Of a stretch of 9,750 nt of DNA, positions 7,501-9,750 are shown piece by piece (within the stretch, counting starts at the first letter, position 1; every line of letters begins with the position of its first letter). The stretch covers positions 1 to 9,750 of the forward strand of contig JACPHN010000172.1 of the NCBI GenBank assembly GCA_016188575.1, given 5' to 3'. The notes under the pieces are model-generated. The model saw only the letters and a program-made list of their open reading frames with translations. It made no database searches and was not told the origin of the DNA. Made by a program: the position numbers and the translations under genes. This stretch comes from Candidatus Schekmanbacteria bacterium (GTDB lineage Bacteria; CSSED10-310; JACPHN01).

Positions 7501-8265
7501 GGCGACCTCACTGCCGCGCTGGCGGCGGGCGAGCAGGCGCTGGCGCTGCTGCGCGAGGTCGGTGACAGGCACAGCGAGGGGATCGTGCACAGCCACCTGG
7601 GGGGAATCCACCTGGAGATCGGCCAGATGGATCAGGCCATCCGCGAGCTCGAGGCGGCGGCGCGGATCTTCGCCGAGATCGAGAGCCGGCGTTCGGCCGG
7701 GGTCTCCGTGGGGGCCGCCGCCTTCGTCGCCGCGCGCCAGGGCGAGCTGCAGCGCGCCGAGTCGCTCTGCCTGGAGGCCATCGGCGCGCATCGGGAAGTC
7801 GCGGATCGCGTGTCGGAATCGATCACGCTGGCGAATCTCGACACGATTCGGTTGCAGATGGGCAAGGCGGAGGGATCCTGCGAGCTCGCGGACGAGGCGC
7901 TCGCCATTGCCCGCGCGACCGGCAGCGCGCGTGCGCTGATTCTCGCGTTGCGGGCGCGCGCCCGCCGCGCGGCCGCGGCTGGCGAGGCGGGGACGGAGAG
8001 CGCCGTGGCGTTGCTCGAGGAAGCCATCGGTGTCGCTCGCGCCAGTGCCGCGGAAGTGTCTCTGGCGCAATGCCAGTGTGAGCTTGGACTGCTTTTCCTC
8101 GCTCGCGGCAGAACCGCGGAGGCCTTGTTGCGTGAGGCCGCCGAGGTCGCCGAGCGGCGGGGTGTCCTGGAGTCGAGCGAGCTCGGTGAGGCGGTCGCGG
8201 CGCTCGCAGCGGCGCAGCGGCGCTTCGCTGCGGGCGGCGCTGGCGAGGCCGGTGGTGACCAGTAG
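4540..8265 (+). CDS. Multidomain Ser/Thr protein kinase with AAA/STAND ATPase and TPR domains
   Basis: The 1241-residue protein has an N-terminal Hanks-type kinase domain (about 7-325). It shows GKGGCGVV (16-23), AAVKRV with catalytic Lys38, Glu54 of helix C, HRDLKPQN (175-182), DFG (195-197) and APE (231-233), all intact. An insert rich in Gly, Ser and Pro (about 100-150) sits between the lobes. Next comes a P-loop ATPase of the AAA_16 type: Walker A GESGIGKT (377-384), Walker B VLLVLDDLQWAD (508-519) and EGNPFFVGEYLRL. A winged-helix-like segment (about 645-745) leads to at least eight TPR-like repeats (about 760-1225). No transmembrane segment is evident, so it is probably cytoplasmic. The architecture resembles PknK and the multidomain kinases of Myxococcota; these act as signalling scaffolds in which TPRs sense partners and the ATPase switches state. 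It begins 79 bp after gltX and may share its transcript. Substrates are unknown. Confidence 0.93.
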   Translation: MIPARIGPYRVEALLGKGGCGVVYRATHAQNGHDAAVKRVELNDSAAVASLRREIRILGRIAHPAIVPILEHGTDGGLPWYAMALLAGRPLGQHCDAVAKRPRTARIGSGRWWTRWLAAEVAGEEVGSAASEPDSGTAPGESGRPLPPAVLQRLLTLILRLCSPLSYLHGEGIVHRDLKPQNVIVCEGDRPVIVDFGLIARFGGEAPNLAGWTREEIDDLETAVGTPAYMAPEQIRGELVDARADLYALGCILYEVITGRLPFIARSAYDLLDLHLHAPPIPPSRLTAGIPESLDALVLRLLAKDPRHRLGYADYVARALIENGAIAPSPDAETPGPAARTYLYRPGYVDRHGTSDTLLRRVRSLRNGPGGLVLVTGESGIGKTRLALEVVRNARSGSDEALVFASSCAPPAPGTDRRHSQAVGAPLESLRPVLRAIGDCCRSCGETETRRILGAGAAVLAALEPDLQLLPGQRQRPKPAELPPPAARTRIKSAMASVFANLAAIAPVLLVLDDLQWADPLTVELLTHLVRHRWLEKSAILVLGTLRREEATPALAALLAAPAVDEIQVQSMDAPAVAFMIRDILALEKAPEQFAGMLVRHTEGNPFFVGEYLRLAAEEALLTRTAGGTWHLSLAEPNDTAGEAVLPLPRSLRTVLLRRLQGLSAGGRALAEIAAVAGRAFSAALLERLAEVEGAPVEATGELLARGILQEAPALLSFGHDKIREVIYDEIRVRRRARLHRRVAAELAAGGSAIGERDPAQVGYHWERGKRREEAQACYLEAARKAKGEYALESADELFRACLRLTRGRGERAAIEAELALDVLCIQARYREALALQMRALATARRIGDARLVGASLAGIASCLLDLGKPEEALAKAAEALAVERRRGATDMEARVLRRIGAIAWSRGDLAGAERAFRQALDHFLRLGDRPFVCGTGNNLAVVLQQQGRGEESLAVNRKSLALARELGDRRLEATLLLNEAGALWELGDLTAALAAGEQALALLREVGDRHSEGIVHSHLGGIHLEIGQMDQAIRELEAAARIFAEIESRRSAGVSVGAAAFVAARQGELQRAESLCLEAIGAHREVADRVSESITLANLDTIRLQMGKAEGSCELADEALAIARATGSARALILALRARARRAAAAGEAGTESAVALLEEAIGVARASAAEVSLAQCQCELGLLFLARGRTAEALLREAAEVAERRGVLESSELGEAVAALAAAQRRFAAGGAGEAGGDQ

Positions 8266-8376
8266 GGATGCCGGTCTGCAAACGCGCCCCTTCTTCCCGC
8301 CGCACGTTTCGGTGAGCTGAGGCGCGATTCATCGGCCCCGGTGGTACGGGGCATCATGGCATTCCGGCGGACGGGG
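8266..8376. other. Spacer after the kinase gene with one hairpin
   Basis: No gene is visible. GCCCCG (8335-8340) and CGGGGC (8347-8352) form a 6-bp stem around a six-base loop without a following U-tract. It could help end the kinase transcript but lacks the usual terminator form. Confidence 0.4.
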
Positions 8377-8421
8377 CTCTCCACTGCCCTCGGTGGCATG
8401 GCTATCGCCGCAAAGATAAAG
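8377..8421 (+). repeat. Dispersed 45-bp repeat, copy b
   Basis: It matches 1009-1054 in the same orientation, with identity strongest over the first 27 bases (CTCTCCACTGCCCTCGGT and GGCATGGC). It ends 52 bases before the start of AAA/nuclease copy 2. It might carry the promoter or mark a boundary of that gene unit; the sequence does not decide between these. Confidence 0.7.
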
Positions 8422-8473
8422 TACCCGAACGACGGTACACATCGCTTGCCCATCATTCCGGAGACGGACGGAA

Positions 8474-9674
8474 ATGAGAAGGTTCTTCAACACCGCGGGT
8501 CCTTGCCGGCCGGACATGCACTACATGCTGCCCCCGGAACGACGCATCCCGGAGGTGCGCGAGCTCATCGATCGGGCACAGTACTTCGTCGTGCACGCGC
8601 CCCGGCAGGTGGGCAAGACCACGTGCCTGGCCACTCTGGCCGCGACCCTCACCGCCGAGGGACGCTACGCGGCGCTGCTGGCAAGCTGCGAAGCAGCACA
8701 GCCGGCAGGCGGTGACATCCAGTGGGGAGTCGACGCCATCGTGAGCTCTATCGATCGGCGCGCACAGCTCCTTCCGCCGGACCTGCGGCCCCCCGGGCTC
8801 GATGAGTCCACCGGGGTCCATCCGGGGAGCCGACTCAACCGGCACCTGAGCTCATGGGCACAGCAATGTCCTCACCCGGTCGTGCTCTTCCTTGACGAGA
8901 TCGACGCACTGCAGAATGAGACGCTCATCTCCGTGCTCCGCCAGTTGCGCGACGGGTATCAGGACCGGCCCTCGATGTTTCCGCAGTCGGTGGCGCTGAT
9001 CGGCCTCCGCGACGTACGAGACTACAAGGTGCGGGTGCGAACGGATCGGGACAGCCTCGGCACCTCCTCTCCGTTCAACGTCAAGGTGCGATCGTTGACG
9101 ATCGCCGACTTCACCGCGACGGAAGTTGCCGAGCTTCTCGGCCAGCATACCGCCCAGACCGGGCAACGCTTCACCGAGGAGGCCATGGCGCGGGTCTTCG
9201 AGCTCACGAGGGGCCAGCCCTGGCTCGTCAATGCTCTCGCCGCCGAGCTTGTCGACAAGCAGGTGCCGGACCGTACTGTGGCGATCCTGCCCGAGCACGT
9301 CGAGGCCGCCCGGGAGGTTCTGATCGAGCGCCGAGACACGCACCTTGATTCCCTCGTCGAGCGACTCCGGGAGGAGCGCGTACGGAGGATCGTGTAGCCG
9401 ATCCTCGTGGGCGAGCTCCTGCCCCGGGACGTCTACAGTGACGACGTCGCCTACTGCCAGGACCTCGGCCTCGTCCGATCGGGTCCAGCGGGGCTCGAGA
9501 TCGCCAATCCGATCTACCGAGAGGTAATTCCCCGTGCCCTGGCCTGGGTCCTCGAGCAAACCTTGCCCATCCCCCGTGCCCCCTACATCGCAACCGATGG
9601 CACTCTGCGCTTTGAGACGCTCATAGGTGACTTCCTGACCTTCTGGAAAGAGCACGGGGAGTTCCTGCTCAAGG
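8474..9674 (+). pseudogene. AAA-like ATPase/PD-(D/E)XK nuclease gene, copy 2, with in-frame stop and lost 3' end
   Basis: The ATG at 8474 follows GGAG (8460-8463). The first 307 residues form a P-loop ATPase: HAPRQVGKTT (41-50, Walker A of the A-x4-GKT form) and VVLFLDEIDAL with Asp141/Glu142 (Walker B). SVALIGLRDVRDYK and a helical part with LTRGQPWLVNALAAEL follow. At 9395-9397 the codon that is GAA in copy 1 is TAG. Past it the frame stays open and matches copy 1 up to 9674, after which the sequence is unrelated and the nuclease catalytic region is missing. A 307-residue ATPase without nuclease could still be made. Compared with copy 1 there are seven further substitutions, three of them synonymous. 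Readthrough or suppression is possible but unsupported. The parent family looks like an AAA ATPase fused to a nuclease domain, whose function is not established. Confidence 0.85.
9282..9674 (+). repeat. 393-bp direct repeat of positions 1-393
   Basis: The stretch aligns without gaps to 1-393 at an offset of 9281, with nine base differences (about 97.7% identity). The first 97 bases are identical. The match stops at 9674/393, where copy 1 continues into its nuclease domain and copy 2 does not. It is a paralogous gene copy, and the true length of the duplication extends upstream beyond the window on the copy 1 side. Confidence 0.95.
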
Positions 9675-9750
9675 CTTCGCCGCTGGCGAAAATCAGGCCA
9701 TCTGTGCCGGCCAGAAGTCGACCAGGGTGCGAATCCGAAATTTCAACTGA
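9675..9750. other. Unrelated sequence after the copy 2 breakpoint, with a hairpin
   Basis: Immediately after the breakpoint TTCGCC (9676-9681) pairs with GGCGAA (9685-9690) around a GCT loop. The remaining 60 bases to the window end carry no gene I recognise. The AAA/nuclease frame stays open through them but shows no similarity to copy 1. Confidence 0.5.

Noticed and set aside
4975-8070. Long minus-strand open frames (485 and 529 codons) opposite the kinase gene
   Set aside because: They lie antisense to a gene with a complete set of kinase, Walker and TPR motifs. Long antisense frames are expected in GC-rich coding sequence, and their translations are Arg-rich with no motif.

Overview
This is high-GC DNA (about two thirds G+C by eye). 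It mixes two intact chromosomal genes with duplicated, decayed and repeat-rich accessory sequence. The large Ser/Thr kinase with AAA and TPR domains, the remains of an anaerobic glycyl-radical-enzyme operon and the abundant small palindromic repeats suit a high-GC environmental bacterium of the Myxococcota, Acidobacteriota, deltaproteobacterial or Planctomycetota kind. The window alone does not settle the taxon.

Layout, left to right. (1) Positions 3-761 (+) are the 3' half of an AAA-type ATPase fused to a PD-(D/E)XK nuclease-like domain. (2) From about 1051 to 1979 on the minus strand lie remnants of a glycyl-radical enzyme (GRE) and, upstream of it, its radical-SAM activase. The GRE remnant has a frameshift, a large internal deletion and a truncated 3' part. 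It also carries a 153-bp MITE-like insertion (1251-1403) with 14-bp terminal inverted repeats and an 8-bp target duplication; removing it in silico rejoins the GRE reading frame. (3) Positions 1980-2870 hold no gene I can support, but contain small hairpins and a 188-bp element built from nested inverted repeats (2409-2596). (4) gltX, glutamyl-tRNA synthetase (2958-4460, +), has a plausible sigma-70 promoter. (5) A 1241-residue Ser/Thr protein kinase with AAA/STAND ATPase and TPR domains (4540-8265, +) starts 79 bp after gltX. (6) A second copy of the AAA/nuclease gene (8474-9674, +) carries an in-frame TAG and loses homology to copy 1 at 9674.

The two AAA/nuclease copies share 393 bp (1-393 and 9282-9674) with nine differences and no indels, in direct orientation. 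Each also lies near a copy of a 45-bp repeat (1009-1054 and 8377-8421), one downstream of copy 1 and one upstream of copy 2. The simplest reading is that gltX and the kinase sit on a stable chromosome segment bracketed by duplicated, decaying accessory genes and non-autonomous repeats. One such arrival probably truncated the GRE gene. I see no tRNA, rRNA, CRISPR array, intact transposase or integrase.
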